From Chromera velia (taxonomy: Eukaryota; Sar; Chromeraceae): a stretch of DNA of 52,820 nucleotides. Location of the stretch: assembly GCA_018398765.1 (NCBI GenBank), contig JAHBMJ010000124.1, positions 83,744 to 136,563 on the forward strand, read 5' to 3'. The translations under genes and the position numbers were made by a program. The notes beneath the pieces were generated by a model. That model saw nothing but the letters and a program-made list of their open reading frames with translations. It had not been told where the DNA came from and ran no database searches. This document shows, in pieces, positions 1 through 11,138 of this stretch (within the stretch, counting starts at the first letter, position 1; each line of letters begins with the position of its first letter).

Positions 1-1020
1 GGGGGGGGGGGGGGGGGGGGGTCAGATGACTGAGCTGACACTCTCAGTGTTGTCTTTTCCTCCTACACCGGTGTGGTTGACTCTCTGCCCCTCTCATCGC
101 TATTCTGGACCTCAAGGAGGCCGAACATCTGCACGGACGGAGCGGTGATCGGGGAGACATGCACGCAGTCATCTCCAACCAATCCACTCATGCATGCATC
201 TAGAGAGAAAGGGGATTTCTGTGGTCTTTTCATGGCCTCCTCTTTTCGGTGTCGGCTCCCTCTACCTGATTATCTGTTTGTCTGTCTACCTGCCTCTCTG
301 CTGATCACTCTGTGTGCGAACTGCTTTTCCTAATATACCGTCTGGCTCAGTGGCTGACGAATTCACTGCTTGTTTGCAGGGTTTCAACAGGCACGGCAAG
401 CGGCAGAGGAAAGTGATGACTGGCGTCGACTGTCAGTAGAGGGAAAGGGGCACTGTGTGGGTGCGTGGAGAGAAGATCGAGAGACGCTGCACGATTCGCT
501 AGTTGATCTTTGTGTTTGTATCTCTCTTATTGCATCGACTGCCAGCCTTTCCCTGTACTCCTCTCTTTGTGCGATCTTCAACGGCTCTCGTCTGAAATAG
601 CTTCGCCCATGCATTCAGGGAAAACGTTTTTTTTTTCTGACAAAGAAAAGAAAGTCATTCCGAGGACTTGCGAATCCTTTTCTTTTCAACGAAGAAAGAG
701 GACTTTTTCTCAGGTCCTTTTCTCCCTCTTCCAAAGAACCTTACTTTTTCCTCCATCCATCAAGAATGATCAGCTCTCCTGTCTAACGCGCCTGCCTTCT
801 CTCTATGTCAGCGCGTATTCCCCCATTTGTCTCCCAGCGCCTGTTGTTGCCTCTGCAAATCTCTCTGCCTCCCTCACACAAGTTTCTTGAGAGAGCGTGC
901 GTGTGCATATGTGCGTGAAATCGCCGTGAATTAGTGTCCCTCGCTAAGTGAGTGTGTGTCTGACAGAATGAGTGAGTGGCTGAGTTATCGTATCGTCGTT
1001 CGTCCATTCCTTAAAAAATT
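1..1020. other. Unassigned 5' region, no firm gene
   Basis: The window opens with about 21 consecutive G, probably a simple-sequence or assembly edge. The rest is pyrimidine-rich on the plus strand. A possible plus-strand exon starts after an acceptor-like TTGCAG at about 374-379 and reads FQQARQAAEESDDWRRLS before a GTAGAG donor-like site near 438. It has no partner exons that I could join, so it is not called as a gene. Confidence 0.3.
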
Positions 1021-1032
1021 CTAGAAAAAATT

Positions 1033-2270
1033 GAAATGGTTATTAATTAGACTTATAAGCACTGATAGTTTGACCGTCTAACTCTTTATCATCCACGAGA
1101 AATCGAGTCTTTTAATCGACCTCCAAAGTTGACCAAAGTTATAGTAATTTAGCTTTCGAAATTACTTTAGTTTACTATTCTAAATTACTTTAGATTAGTA
1201 AGCTAAATTATACTGTAAATTATATTCTAAATTACTAGCTAAATTATTTATCTGAAATTCTAAATTACTTAAACTTGCAGGGATTTTTTTGATTGATTGA
1301 TTGGTTCCTAGATTGGTTAGTGATTAGTGGTGCCTTAGAGCACTGTCGCCGTTTTGTCTTATAGAGGTCGCCCCCGTAAACGGCAGGGGGGTGTACCTCA
1401 TCGCTGAGGCTCAGACCACACCCCGTGGCCCGCCTGGTTTCCCAGTCCACTAACAAACAACAATCTGCGCTAGGCCTTCCCATTATGTCAAGGTGTCGCC
1501 ACCACTAACAGGGCCTGGGATATTATTTCAAACCCTCCCCCAAAGGCTTGCACACCAAACCTGATACACCGTAAACGGAGCACAAGGGGTGTGCCATAAT
1601 TGTTTATGCCGCACAACTTTACGGGCCAATTACGGCTAGGTTACGAAAAAAGGTTTACAGCGCAACTTAATTTACGTTTTGTCAACCAAATTTTGGAGGT
1701 CGATTTCTTCTTAACCATAAAGAGTTATACGTTCAAACTAACAGTGCTCATAACTTTTATATAGGCTCAATAAACATTGTTAGTTCTAGGCGCCGCACAA
1801 TAAAAAAAAGGAAAAAAAATGAGGCGTCCCCAACTTTTTTTTTCTTTTTTTTTTTTTTTTAGATCAATAGTTAGGTAACTTAGGTCCACATTTTGTATGG
1901 AAAAGTAAGTTTCAGAGTCGAAAGCTAGGTCGAAAGTGATTCTTTTCCTTTTGGAGGCACTTGAAATAAAAAAAAAGAAAAAAAAAAAAAAGGCCTTCCC
2001 AACTTTTTTTTTTCTATGTGCGGCGCCTAGTGTTATAGTTTGAATTCGAACGCCTAACTCTTTATGGTTCACGAGAAATCAACTAGGAAATTGATCTCCA
2101 AAGTTTGACCAAAATTAGTAATTTAGCTTTCGAAATTTAATATTTTAGTTCACTATTCTAAATTACTTTAAATTACTCTAAATTGCTTTAATTAAATTTC
2201 TAAGCTAAATTAATTACTCTAAATTGTTTTAAATTACTCATGTAAATTACTCAAACTTGCGCAGGGGGTT
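1033..2270. repeat. AT-rich foldback repeat family (two copies)
   Basis: Two related copies share a core resembling 'AACTCTTTATGGTTCACGAG' followed by arrays of TAAATTAC-like words, and each ends near ACTTGCAGGG (about 1276-1285 and 2256-2266). The stretch about 1690-1785 is the reverse complement of about 1045-1135 and of about 2031-2105, so the second copy is a foldback whose centre is interrupted at 1786-2030. The first copy looks like a right half only. A full palindromic relative lies at 11546-11890. These look like non-autonomous inverted-repeat elements; no coding sequence is seen. Confidence 0.6.
1786..2030. mobile_element. 245-bp CTAGG-ended TIR element (MITE-like)
   Basis: The ends are a perfect 14-bp inverted repeat, CTAGGCGCCGCACA and its complement. 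The interior is poly-A/T with a second internal inverted pair (GGCGTCCCCAACTTTTTT / AAGGCCTTCCCAACTTTTTT type). The left flank is TGTTAGTT (1778-1785). The right flank is TGTTATAGTT, which equals the left flank if a TA has been gained, so an 8-bp target duplication is likely. Eight-base duplications are the hAT superfamily hallmark. It sits in the centre of an AT-rich foldback repeat. Confidence 0.65.
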
Positions 2271-2339
2271 GCTATCCAGTCTAGTATCTATGCACTATTA
2301 AGAAATTTCTAGGGAAATTTTTTCTTAATTTCCTATTTT

Positions 2340-3183
2340 ACGGGAATTTAAAGTTTTGAATTCCTACCGATTTAACGCAGCGATTTTGACCTGTAGATTC
2401 CTACCTCATATTCCTGTATAATTCTACATATTCCTTCATATTCCTAACCCATATTACTCCATATTCCTTCATATTCCTGGCAACTTGCAGGGTAGCTCAG
2501 TACACCGTAGCTGCATATCAAGAGGTAGAAGAAAAACGAGGCGGCCTTGATCATCAAGTGGGAGAGAAGACTTTTCGGTTCTGTATACTAGAAGCATACT
2601 CCACGCATTATGACCTTCTCGTATCTTCTCTCTTTTGAAACACCTTCACAATACTCAGGTTACCCTTACTGTTCTTAATCAAATACAGCACGCAATTTGA
2701 CCATAAGTTGCTCACAGTCGAACAGCTGTTCGGCGGAGAAGACGCAATCAAAGCAGTCCTACTCAAAGAGACCTAAACGAACACTTCTACCACGAAAACA
2801 AAAAGCGACAAAACGATTCTTCAAGCAAAGACTTTGCTTACACCGAACACGCAGGCCCACAATTGAACAGGCCGAAATGTATTAGTGAGGTACGACAGAA
2901 TCGATCCGACATTCTCTGTGTAGGTCGACCGATCCCTCATCAGGTCGGAGGCTATGCCTTCGACCCGATATTGTGTTGGGCACAAACGAACGAAGGTATT
3001 CTCCTCCGATCGGCTTTAACATGAACGAACGAAGGAATTCACCTCCGATCCGCTGTCTCGCACTGGCGTGCAAGATAGCATCATGCACAACATGAACATT
3101 CATAGAACGTCGAAGGACCACCCTCCGAACCCCCTCCCTCCTTTCCTTGTGTGTATTGTGCACATGTTGTGCTCCAGGAGGAC
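2340..3183. other. Intergenic, repeats only
   Basis: About 2390-2500 holds repeats of the word CATATTCCT ending CAACTTGCAGGGTAG (about 2487-2502), another terminus of the foldback family. At about 2988-3060 a roughly 40-bp unit (ACGAACGAAGG...CACCTCCGATC) occurs twice. No supported gene. Confidence 0.4.
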
Positions 3184-3748
3184 CTACATGTCCTTGATAA
3201 ATTCGTCTATCCCTTCAATGACCTCAATTGCCGCCTGAACGTAGGGGGCCGGTGTCCGGAAATGCGTATCACCGCGTCTGAGATCCACCTTATAAGGATT
3301 TTCCTTCACCACATCGTCGAGCATAACATTTCTAATTTGGGACTGCACACGAATCAAGAGACAAGGGGAAACTTTGGTGACGGTGGACAGTCAATCAAGC
3401 CCCTGATAGAGCACATATGCATGCATGTATGCATGCACTGAGTGAGTCTCGTGGAATAAGTAAGGGCATTCAAACCGGCATAGCAACATAAGACGTTTGT
3501 ACAAAGAACTTGAATACAGAATATCTTGAACAGACTGTATATTTATCTTCCTTGTCTTTCCGGTATTTCTTTTTGCACACAAAAGATAGCGGAAAGAAAG
3601 AAGTCGCAAGGGTGGAAAGGAAAGGAGACGAGTAAGCAGAAGAACAAAGGAACGTACGAGCGAAAAGGAAGGAAGGAAGGAAGGAAGGAAGGAAGAGAGG
3701 AAGGAAGGGAGGAAGGAAGGGAGGGAGGGACGAAAGAAAGAAGAGAAA

Positions 3749-3780
<32 letters not shown>

Positions 3781-3867
3781 AAAAAAAGAAAGAAAAGAAA
3801 GAAAAGAAAGAAAGAAAGAAAGACAGGAAGGAAGGAAGGAAGGAAGGAAGGAAAGAAAAAAAAATTT

Positions 3868-3899
<32 letters not shown>

Positions 3900-4015
3900 A
3901 AAAAAAGAAAAGAAAGAAAAGAAAGAAAGAAAAAAAGAAAAGAAAGAAAGAAAAAAAAGAAAAAAAAGAAAAGAAAGAAAAGAAAGGAAAGAAAGAAAAG
4001 AAAGAAAAGAAAGAA

Positions 4016-4055
<40 letters not shown>

Positions 4056-5230
4056 AAAAAAAGAAAAAAAAGAAAAGAAAGAAAAGAAAAGAAAGAAAGA
4101 AAGAAAGAAAGGAAGGAAAGAAAGAAAGAAAGAAAGTAAGAAAGAAAGAAAAAACGAAAGAAATAAAAACACATCTGAGTGCAGACCAATAATTCTAAAA
4201 TTATACGGAGATGCAGAAGCAGAGAGACAAACTGACCACCTCAGGCTTGAGAAGAAGGCAAAACCGATCGAGAATTGGCATGTCTCTCCTCTCCTCCATC
4301 GCGTCTCCCTCCAACTCTTGTAGGGTGTTTTTTTCCATGTCGTTGAGTGTGTTGCCCTCTGCAGCAGGTACGTATGTTAGATGAAACTATTGATCCCCTA
4401 TGCACGCACTCAAAAAAGTAAAACGTTCCCAGTGGGATGTCATTGACCGAATGCTTCATGACACGTCCGCTCGTAGAGAGGAAAAAATGTGCTCAAGGCA
4501 GCAAGACAAGGAGAAAGGAGGCTGTCGGTGCATGGTGATATGAGCAAGACAAGGAAAAAGGAGGAAAAGAACAAACAATCCATTCAACTTGGAGCATCCG
4601 GCCTAGATCAGAAATCTTTCCCAAATTCGAGCAGCGACAGCAACCGTAAAAGTTGCCTCTTCAATTCGAGTACTCGATTCATGCAGGCAAGAAAGAGCAC
4701 ATGCACTTACTGACTGACCCCGTCCTTTATAGTTGTTCATTATGCTGTCCACCTTGGTACCCGTTTCGATGGCCTCTATCTCTACCTGCAGGCAGAGAGC
4801 ACATAGAGTCGGACTAGCGAGTGGGATCAATCTAAGGAAACAAAATTGAAACGAAGGTCAAGAGAAGCGATCTCACCCTCGAAACCGGAAGGTCCTCACG
4901 CGGAACGACGTACTAGATCATACGACCTTGAATTCACCTTACATAGGATCGAGCGACTGTTGCCTTACACAATCGTACGCACACTTGATTTCCATGGAAA
5001 ATGCACCATTTTGCTTGGAAGCCTTCGCCTCAAAACAATTGATGCATAAAGAACTCGGCCGACCTGTTTTGGGGGGGGCCTCGCCTGCTTCTTCTTTGGT
5101 GCAGCCCTCATGCGCGACTTGGCCATGTTCCAACCCGTTGCCTTCCAAGTCGAGGACGGAAACGGGCAGTGCCGCAGCTTATCCTCTTCCTTCTTCTCCT
5201 CCGTGTCTTTTTCACTGCACACTCACGCAT

Positions 5231-5313
<83 letters not shown>

Positions 5314-6206
5314 CAGATACATAGAGGTGGGGGGGGGCGGGGGGGGGAGGGAGAAAGGAAATCTGCGTACAGAAATTGAGGAGTCGCAGGGATTCTGTGG
5401 GTGTGGAGAATTAGTACAGTGAAGAGGGGTGGATGTCATTGAGTAAGGAGCGGAAATGGCCCCCGTCTTTTTTCTTTCTCATTGAGTAAGAGCGGAAATG
5501 CCCCCCGTCTTTTTTTTTTCTCATTGAGTAAGAGCAGAAATGCCCCCCGTCTTTTTTCTTTCTTGCAAAAAAGTCTCTCAAAAGGCTATCAGAAAACGGA
5601 CCTCTCATCTTCCCCCCACATGCTGGCTATCTGCTTGAGCTTGTTGCGCTTGAAGGCCTCTGCATCCTGCAGGTATTGCAACAACCGTCATCGCAAAAGT
5701 ACCTAAAAATCTAGCAAAAGTACATGTACATGCATGAGGTGATACAAAATGACGGAGATCCACGGGGAAGCAAAACAGAATCAGAAAAGCCGGGGCATTG
5801 TTACGGTGATCGGCTAATTCGTGAAGAGGGTCGGATTCCGGAAAGGAGACGGATATCGTATATGACACATCTGGGAGAGTCGCACTTGAGGTGCCCATGC
5901 ACAATCTGTCACTCTCTTTTCCCGAAAGTACGCTGATGCATGAGCTTTCTGTTTGTCAACCTTGAATTTTGTGATGTTGAGCTGCAGCTTTGAGAGGGAG
6001 GCGAACCCAGGATTCTCTTCGGTCAGGTCTGAAACAAGCACTTCGACGGCGACAGACAGACAGACTGCCAGCGAAGAGTAATCTTCCTTCAGCACCATAG
6101 CTTGCATTTTCACCATTGGAGGGCATTGGCCCTCGTTGTCAAGAAAAATTGCATTGGCTTCTTTTTTGGGATACTCTTCGACGTCTGGCCAAAAGATCTC
6201 AAATCT
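3184..6206 (-). CDS. Unrecognised spliced gene, 5' partial, seven exons
   Basis: Exons on the minus strand: 6206-5961, 5666-5602, 5214-5064, 5028-4969, 4785-4719, 4358-4240 and 3342-3184, which ends in TAG. They total 867 nt (288 codons plus stop) with matching phases at every junction. The product is charged and helical: DAEAFKRNKLKQIASMWGED, then a basic MAKSRMRAAPKKKQARPPP stretch, an acidic segment with NTLNDMEKNTLQELEGDAME, and a C terminus TPAPYVQAAIEVIEGIDEFI. I do not recognise the family. The first exon's acceptor, its GTTGAC donor and everything upstream are uncertain, because a 55-bp satellite starts immediately 5'. The third intron would be only 35 nt; alternatively exons 3 and 4 are one exon with a one-base error in a C8 tract. 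Introns hold a (GAAA)n tract (3660-4170), a CA/GA tract (5237-5330) and a 43-bp tandem repeat. Confidence 0.55.
3660..4170. repeat. (GAAA)n/(GGAA)n purine tract
   Basis: About 500 bp of almost pure purine on the plus strand, made of AAAG and AAGG units. It falls in the last intron (4239-3343) of the minus-strand gene. The long lysine/glutamate or phenylalanine/serine open frames across it are artefacts of composition. Confidence 0.9.
5237..5350. repeat. (CA)n(GA)n(GACAGA)n compound microsatellite
   Basis: Runs of CA, then GA, then GACAGA, then G-rich sequence. It lies in the intron between exons 2 and 3 of the minus-strand gene, where it forms a pyrimidine-rich, TG-rich lead-in to the acceptor at 5215. 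Confidence 0.9.
5437..5563. repeat. 43-bp minisatellite, three copies
   Basis: Three head-to-tail copies of a 42-43 bp unit beginning CATTGAGTAAGAGCGGAAAT and ending in CCCCCGTC plus a T-rich run. They start at 5437, 5480 and 5522 and are intronic in the minus-strand gene. Confidence 0.85.
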
Positions 6207-6219
6207 CTTTACGGTCTCA

Positions 6220-6598
6220 TGTGCAACACACTGGTTGCCCCACAAGCAATTAAGATGTGACTGCGAAATTAGGCTGGGTGTGCAACACGCTGTTTATCCT
6301 ATAAGCAAAATGTGACTGCGAAATTGGGCTGGGTATGCAACACGCTGTTTGTCCCACAAGCAATTAAGATGTGACTGTGAAATTGGGCTGGGTGTGCAAC
6401 ACGCTGTTTGCCCCATAAGTAAAATGTGACTGCGAAATTGGGCTGGGTGTGCAACACGCTGGTTGCCCCACAAGCAAAATGTGCCTGCAAAATTGGGCTG
6501 AGTGTGCAACACGCTGTTTGCCCCACAAGCAAAATGTGCCTGCGAAATTGGGCTAGGTGTGCAACACGCTGCTTGCCCCACAAGCAGAATGTGCATGA
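6220..6598. repeat. 55-bp tandem repeat, seven copies
   Basis: Seven copies of a unit containing TGCAACACGCTG, TTGCCCCACAAGCA and GAAATTGGGCTGG. The TGCAACAC word recurs at about 6222, 6281, 6336, 6395, 6450, 6505 and 6560, giving periods of 55 bp or 59-60 bp. The longer form carries CAATTAAG in place of CAAA. It abuts the first recognised exon of the minus-strand gene, so it may be intronic or 5' flanking. Confidence 0.9.
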
Positions 6599-6779
6599 TT
6601 GAAGAGACAAGCATCTATGTATAGAATCGCTGCATGGAGATCGCTGGAGGCAGTGCGCCAGCGTTTTCCGTACCCCATCTATATAACGGCTCGAAGGAGC
6701 ATGCATAGGGCTCCAAGTTGTCGCGGTCTACATGCATGCATTCATGTCTTTGTATGCATGTCCCTACATTTCATGTGTT

Positions 6780-7758
6780 TGTGTGTAATTCTGCGTCTCA
6801 TAGCGCGTCTGCTCTGCCTTACAAGCTTCATGTTCTTGTCTGTCTCTGTCGATCGCCAGACTAAGTGTGTCTGCCTGGGTGCCTCAGTCTGAAAATATAG
6901 GTGTCTCTCTCTATATATTAGTAAATGTCTGTATGTCTTTGTCTGCCCCTGCCTGACCTGTTTGTGTCTGTCTAAGTCTCTTTGTGACTCTCGGTCTAGC
7001 TCTTGGTGTCTGCTTTTTTATGTCCGTCTCTTTCTCTTTGGGGCTGTCTACGCCTGTCCTTCTGTATCGTTGCGTCTGTCGTTCTGTGGCTGTCCTTCTA
7101 CGCCTGACGGTGCGTCTCTTCCTGTATCCGTCAGTATCGTGTGACTGTATCTGTGATGTCTGGCTGTGTAGGTACTTCTTTTTTCTCTGTATCTGTGTGT
7201 GCCTCTCCAGGACCGTCTATCTTTCTGTGTCTATGTACAGGCCAGCTGAAAAACGACTGACTGCATGTCACCGGAGTGATGTAATCCTATAAGAGGACAG
7301 CACGCAGGAAAGCCTGCATTGAAAAAACAAATATGTCTGTCTTTGTTTTCTGTCTTTGTCTGTGTCTGTGTCTGTCTTTGTTTTTGTCTTTGTCTCTCTG
7401 GTTCTGTCTGTGTCTGTCTGTGTCTCTCTGTGTCTCACTGTGTCTGTCTGTGTCTGTCAGTATCTGTCTGTGTCTGCCTGTGTCTGCCTGCGTCTGCCTG
7501 TATCTGCCTGCGTCTATCTGTGTCTGTCTGTATCTGTCTGTTTGCCTGTCTGTCTGTCTCTGTCTGTGTCTGTCTGTGTCTATCAGTGTCTGTCAGTGTC
7601 TGTCAGTGTCTGTCTGTGTCTGTCTGTGTCTGTCTGTGTCTGTTTGTCTGTGTCTGTCTGTCTGTGTCTGTCTGTCTGTGTCTGTCGGTCTGTGTTGGTC
7701 TGTGTTAGTCTGTGTCGGTCTGTGTCGGTCTGTGTCGGTCTGTGTCTGTCTGTATCTG

Positions 7759-7789
<31 letters not shown>

Positions 7790-7933
7790 TTGTCTGTATC
7801 TATCTCTGCCTGTCTGTCTGTCTGTCTGCCTGCCTGTCTGTCTGTCTGCCTGTCTGTCTGTCTGTCTGCCTGTCTGTCTGTCTGCCTGTCTGTCTGTCTG
7901 TTTGTTTGTCTGTCTCTCTGTCTGATCTCTGTC

Positions 7934-7966
<33 letters not shown>

Positions 7967-8019
7967 TTGTCTATTTGTTTATCTGTTTGTCTGTTTGTCT
8001 GTTTGTCTGTTTGTCTGTT

Positions 8020-8050
<31 letters not shown>

Positions 8051-9268
8051 GTCTGTCTGTGTCTGTCTGTGTCTGCCTGTGTCGGTCTGTGTCGGTCTGT
8101 GTCGGTCTGTGTCTGTCTGTGTCTGTCTGTGTCTGTCTGTATCTATCTCTGTCTCTGTCTGCCTGTATCTGCCTGTGTCTATCTGTGTCTGTCTGTGTCT
8201 GTCTGTGTCTGTCTGTGTCTGTCTGTGTCTGTCTGTGTCTGTCTGTGTCTGTCTGTATCTGTCTGTGTCTGTCTGTGTCTGTCAGTGTCTGTCTGTGTCT
8301 GTCTGTCTGTCTGTGTCTGTCTGTGTCTGTCTGTGTCTATCTGTCTGTGTCTGTCTGTCTGTATCTGTCTGTCTGTGTCTGTCTGTATCTGACTGTCTAT
8401 GTCTGTCTGTCTGTGTCTCTCTGTCTCTGTCTGTCTGTCTACCTGCCTGTCTGTCTGTCTGCCTGTCTGTCTGTCTGTCTGTCTGTCTGTCTGATCTCTG
8501 TCTCTGTCTGTCTGTCTGTNNNTGTCTGTTGTGTTCATGAAGAAAAGGAGGGAGAAGAAGAAAAAACATGTAGTCTGTCTGTCTGTCTGTTTGTCTGTTG
8601 TGTTCATGAAGAAAAGGAGGGAGAAGAAGAAAAAACATGTAGTCTGTCTGTCTGTCTGTTTGTCTGTTGTGTTCATGAAGAAAAGGAGGGAGAAGAAGAA
8701 GAAGAAACATATAGTCTGTCTATCTGCATGAAGAAAAAGAGGGAGAAGAAGAAACATATAGTCTGTCTATCTGCATGAAGAAAAAGAGGGAGAAGAAGAA
8801 ACATATAGTCTGTCTATCTGCATGAAGAAAAAGAGGGAGAAGAAGAAACATATAGTCTGTCTATCTGCATGAAGAAAAAGAGGGAGAAGAAGAAACATAT
8901 AGTCTGTCTATCTGCATGAAGAAAAAGAGGGAGAAGAAGAAACATATAGTCTGTCTGCATAGCTGGCTGGTTGTATGTGTCTGCGTTTGCGTTTACGTTT
9001 GTCTCTGCATCTGCGTCTGCGTCTACGTCGGTGTTAGTCTGCGTCTGTGTCTGCGTCGGTGTTTGTCTGCGTCGGTGTTTGTCTGCGTCGGTGTTTGTCT
9101 GTGTCTGTGTCTGTGTCTGTATCTGTCGATCTGTGTCTATCTGTGCATGTCTGTCTCTGCATGTCTGTCTGTCTCTGTCTCTGTGTTTGTCTCTGTGTCT
9201 CTCCCTGTGTCTGTCTATGTCAAAAAAAGAAAGGAGAAGACGAAACATATAGTCTGTCAGTCAGTCTA

Positions 9269-9302
<34 letters not shown>

Positions 9303-9510
9303 ATATAGTGTCTCTGTCTAGCTGTCTGTCTGTCTGGCTGGCTGTCTGGCTAGCTGGTTGTGTGCTTGGCTACATGTGTATCTGTCTCTGTGTCTGTCTC
9401 TCTGTCTCTCTGTCTGTCTATGTGTCTGTGTGTATCGGTCTGTCTGTCCGTCTGTGTGTCTGTCTGTATCTGTGTCTGTGTGTGCTTGCATGTGACTGCG
9501 TGTAAAGGCA
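6780..9510. repeat. Giant (TCTG)n / (TGTGTC)n microsatellite block
   Basis: About 2.7 kb made mainly of TCTG, TGTCTGTG and TGTTTGTC units. Open frames of up to 481 codons rich in Cys, Leu, Ser and Val cross it in all plus frames and are compositional. Three N bases at 8520-8522 mark an unresolved gap, so the real array may be longer. No gene is supported. Confidence 0.95.
8530..8960. repeat. Minisatellite CATGAAGAAAAxGAGGGAGAAG inside the TCTG block
   Basis: At least eight copies of a purine unit (CATGAAGAAAAAGAGGGAGA then AGAAACATATAG) alternate with short TCTG runs. Early copies are about 68 bp, later ones about 47 bp. A degenerate copy is at about 9222-9255, and two further copies occur far away at about 51752-51870, also next to TCTG runs. 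Confidence 0.9.
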
Positions 9511-9742
9511 AGCCCACAAACAGCTGGCTGTCACAGGAAGTGTTCTAAGCCCCCACATATGCAAGAAGTACTAGTACGTTGAAAAGCTTTCATTAGAAGT
9601 AACCGAATACCGTCTGAGGTCCGTCTCCGTACTTCGAAGGAGAAGATATGAACAGAAAGATTTCAAAGCTTCTCGGGTAACGCAACACACAGATGTTTGC
9701 AGACAGTGAGATGAAAAACTTTTATGCTGCGTGGGTTGGAAT

Positions 9743-10570
9743 CGGTTCGTAGTGACCATGTTTGATTTGATTTGATTTGATTTGATTTGAGGTAGGGCTT
9801 AAGCTCAAATCAAATATCCAGTCAGGGAGGACCTAGTGTTTAAAGACCTATCAAATACGATCAAATATTTGATTAATATGACTTTCAACCTCAAATATGA
9901 AGGTCCCGAACTTACCAACTCTGGATGCTTAGCTGCCCAGAAACAGGACGGTTCCAACACCAACAGCAATAGCAAACGTATGCACGGTTCTCCGTCTCAC
10001 CCCGTTGTCATCTCTCCGCAACCGAACAGAAGCCCAGGAGCACCCACTCCTGGAAAGCCGAAAAGCCAGAGAAAAAGCTCTCAGCAGCTCCCACCACCGA
10101 TCGATTCGATTCACATTGAAGAAAATGATCATGAAGAAGAGGAAAAGGAAGTGCCATAAAGTTAAGTGATTGTCACCTCATTTTTGATACGTGCTCTAAC
10201 TTTATCGTATCAACAAAAAGTCATATGCAATTTCAAATATATCAATTTTACGTTCTTAATCTCTATTAGTACTAGAGTGAGTCTCAGTGACTCGTGTATA
10301 TACACTGCCACACAGGCATTTTTTTTTTACGGAACTGATAAGTTATAATTATATATATATTTTTTTAAATTTTTAAAACACACATCAGAAATGTTCTGAT
10401 AACTATTGTCATGAGAAAAATGATCAGAGTGACAGTAAGTCAGTGATCAGTGAGGAACCCTAAGAGGTTAACCTCAAATCTTACCTCAAATATCAAATAT
10501 TTGAGGTTGAAGCTCAAATCAAATCAAATCAAATCTAATCAAATCAAACATGGTCACTATCGACGGTTCG
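9743..10570. mobile_element. TIR element with TTTGA/TCAAA ends, about 0.82 kb
   Basis: The left end TAGTGACCATGTTTGATTTG (from 9750) is inverted at the right end (CAAATC...CATGGTCACTA to 10559). CGGTTCG occurs at 9743-9749 and again at 10564-10570, a candidate target duplication, though four extra bases separate it from the right inverted repeat. Further TCAAAT-rich inverted segments lie inside at about 9795-9900 and 10470-10540. An open frame of 107 codons at 9836-10159 is Pro/Ser/Glu-rich and unrecognised. No transposase motif is seen. Confidence 0.6.
9836..10159 (+). CDS. Small ORF inside TIR element, doubtful
   Basis: A 107-codon frame. After an AT-rich start (MFKDLSNTIKYLINM) it becomes hydrophilic, with NTNSNSKRMHGSPSHP, then proline/serine/lysine-rich sequence and an acidic end (ENDHEEEEKEVP). 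The later part has coding-like composition and could be an exon or a leftover fragment carried by the element. I see no domain. It may be chance. Confidence 0.25.
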   Translation: MFKDLSNTIKYLINMTFNLKYEGPELTNSGCLAAQKQDGSNTNSNSKRMHGSPSHPVVISPQPNRSPGAPTPGKPKSQRKSSQQLPPPIDSIHIEENDHEEEEKEVP

Positions 10571-11138
10571 ATGATGTAGGTATAGCAACTAGCCTATATC
10601 CAGAGGCCCATAACTGTAGGAGCTCTAGAAGCGTATCATACATTCACACGAGTGGCCTACAAACTGCCTAATTTTCTGTCATTATAAAAAACTGTTTAAA
10701 AATTAATGAAATTCATTTTCGGGACACAATTTTTGAATAAGTATTGCATGATCTAAATCTAGCGAATTATAGCTAGGCTTCGACCCCAGCCGAGTACAAT
10801 ACAAATTATGCAATCCTTGCTAGAATCCTTGTAGCTGGCCCCATACTGGAATTCGAGTCCCTAGTACAATCCTGTAGTCAATGAAATTCATTATATACAA
10901 AGATCTAGGGTGTGCACTCAAAAAAAAAAAAACAGAAAAGTGAAAAGACTTTTAGTTTTTTTTTTTTGGAAGACAAACGTATGAAACTTTTTTTGAAAGA
11001 TAATTTATGACCTAGTTTGTGACAATCTAAAGTCTAGTCGATCTAAAGTCTGCCTAGCACTCCTATGCAGTGGTACTATGAATAACGACCCTAATGATAT
11101 TTCATATTCAGTCTAGCAAATTCAGGTCCTAGTTCAGG

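Noticed and set aside
3526..4323. 265-codon Lys/Glu/Arg ORF (plus) and the Phe/Ser/Leu ORFs on the minus strand
   Set aside because: They translate a GAAA/GGAA purine tract that lies inside an intron of a minus-strand gene.
6220..6598. CRISPR-like array
   Set aside because: The 55-bp units are contiguous with no unique spacers, and the genome is eukaryotic.
7333..8778. 481-codon ORF rich in Cys, Leu, Ser and Val
   Set aside because: It is a read-through of TCTG/TGTGTC microsatellite with all frames open and crosses an N gap; no protein-like variation.
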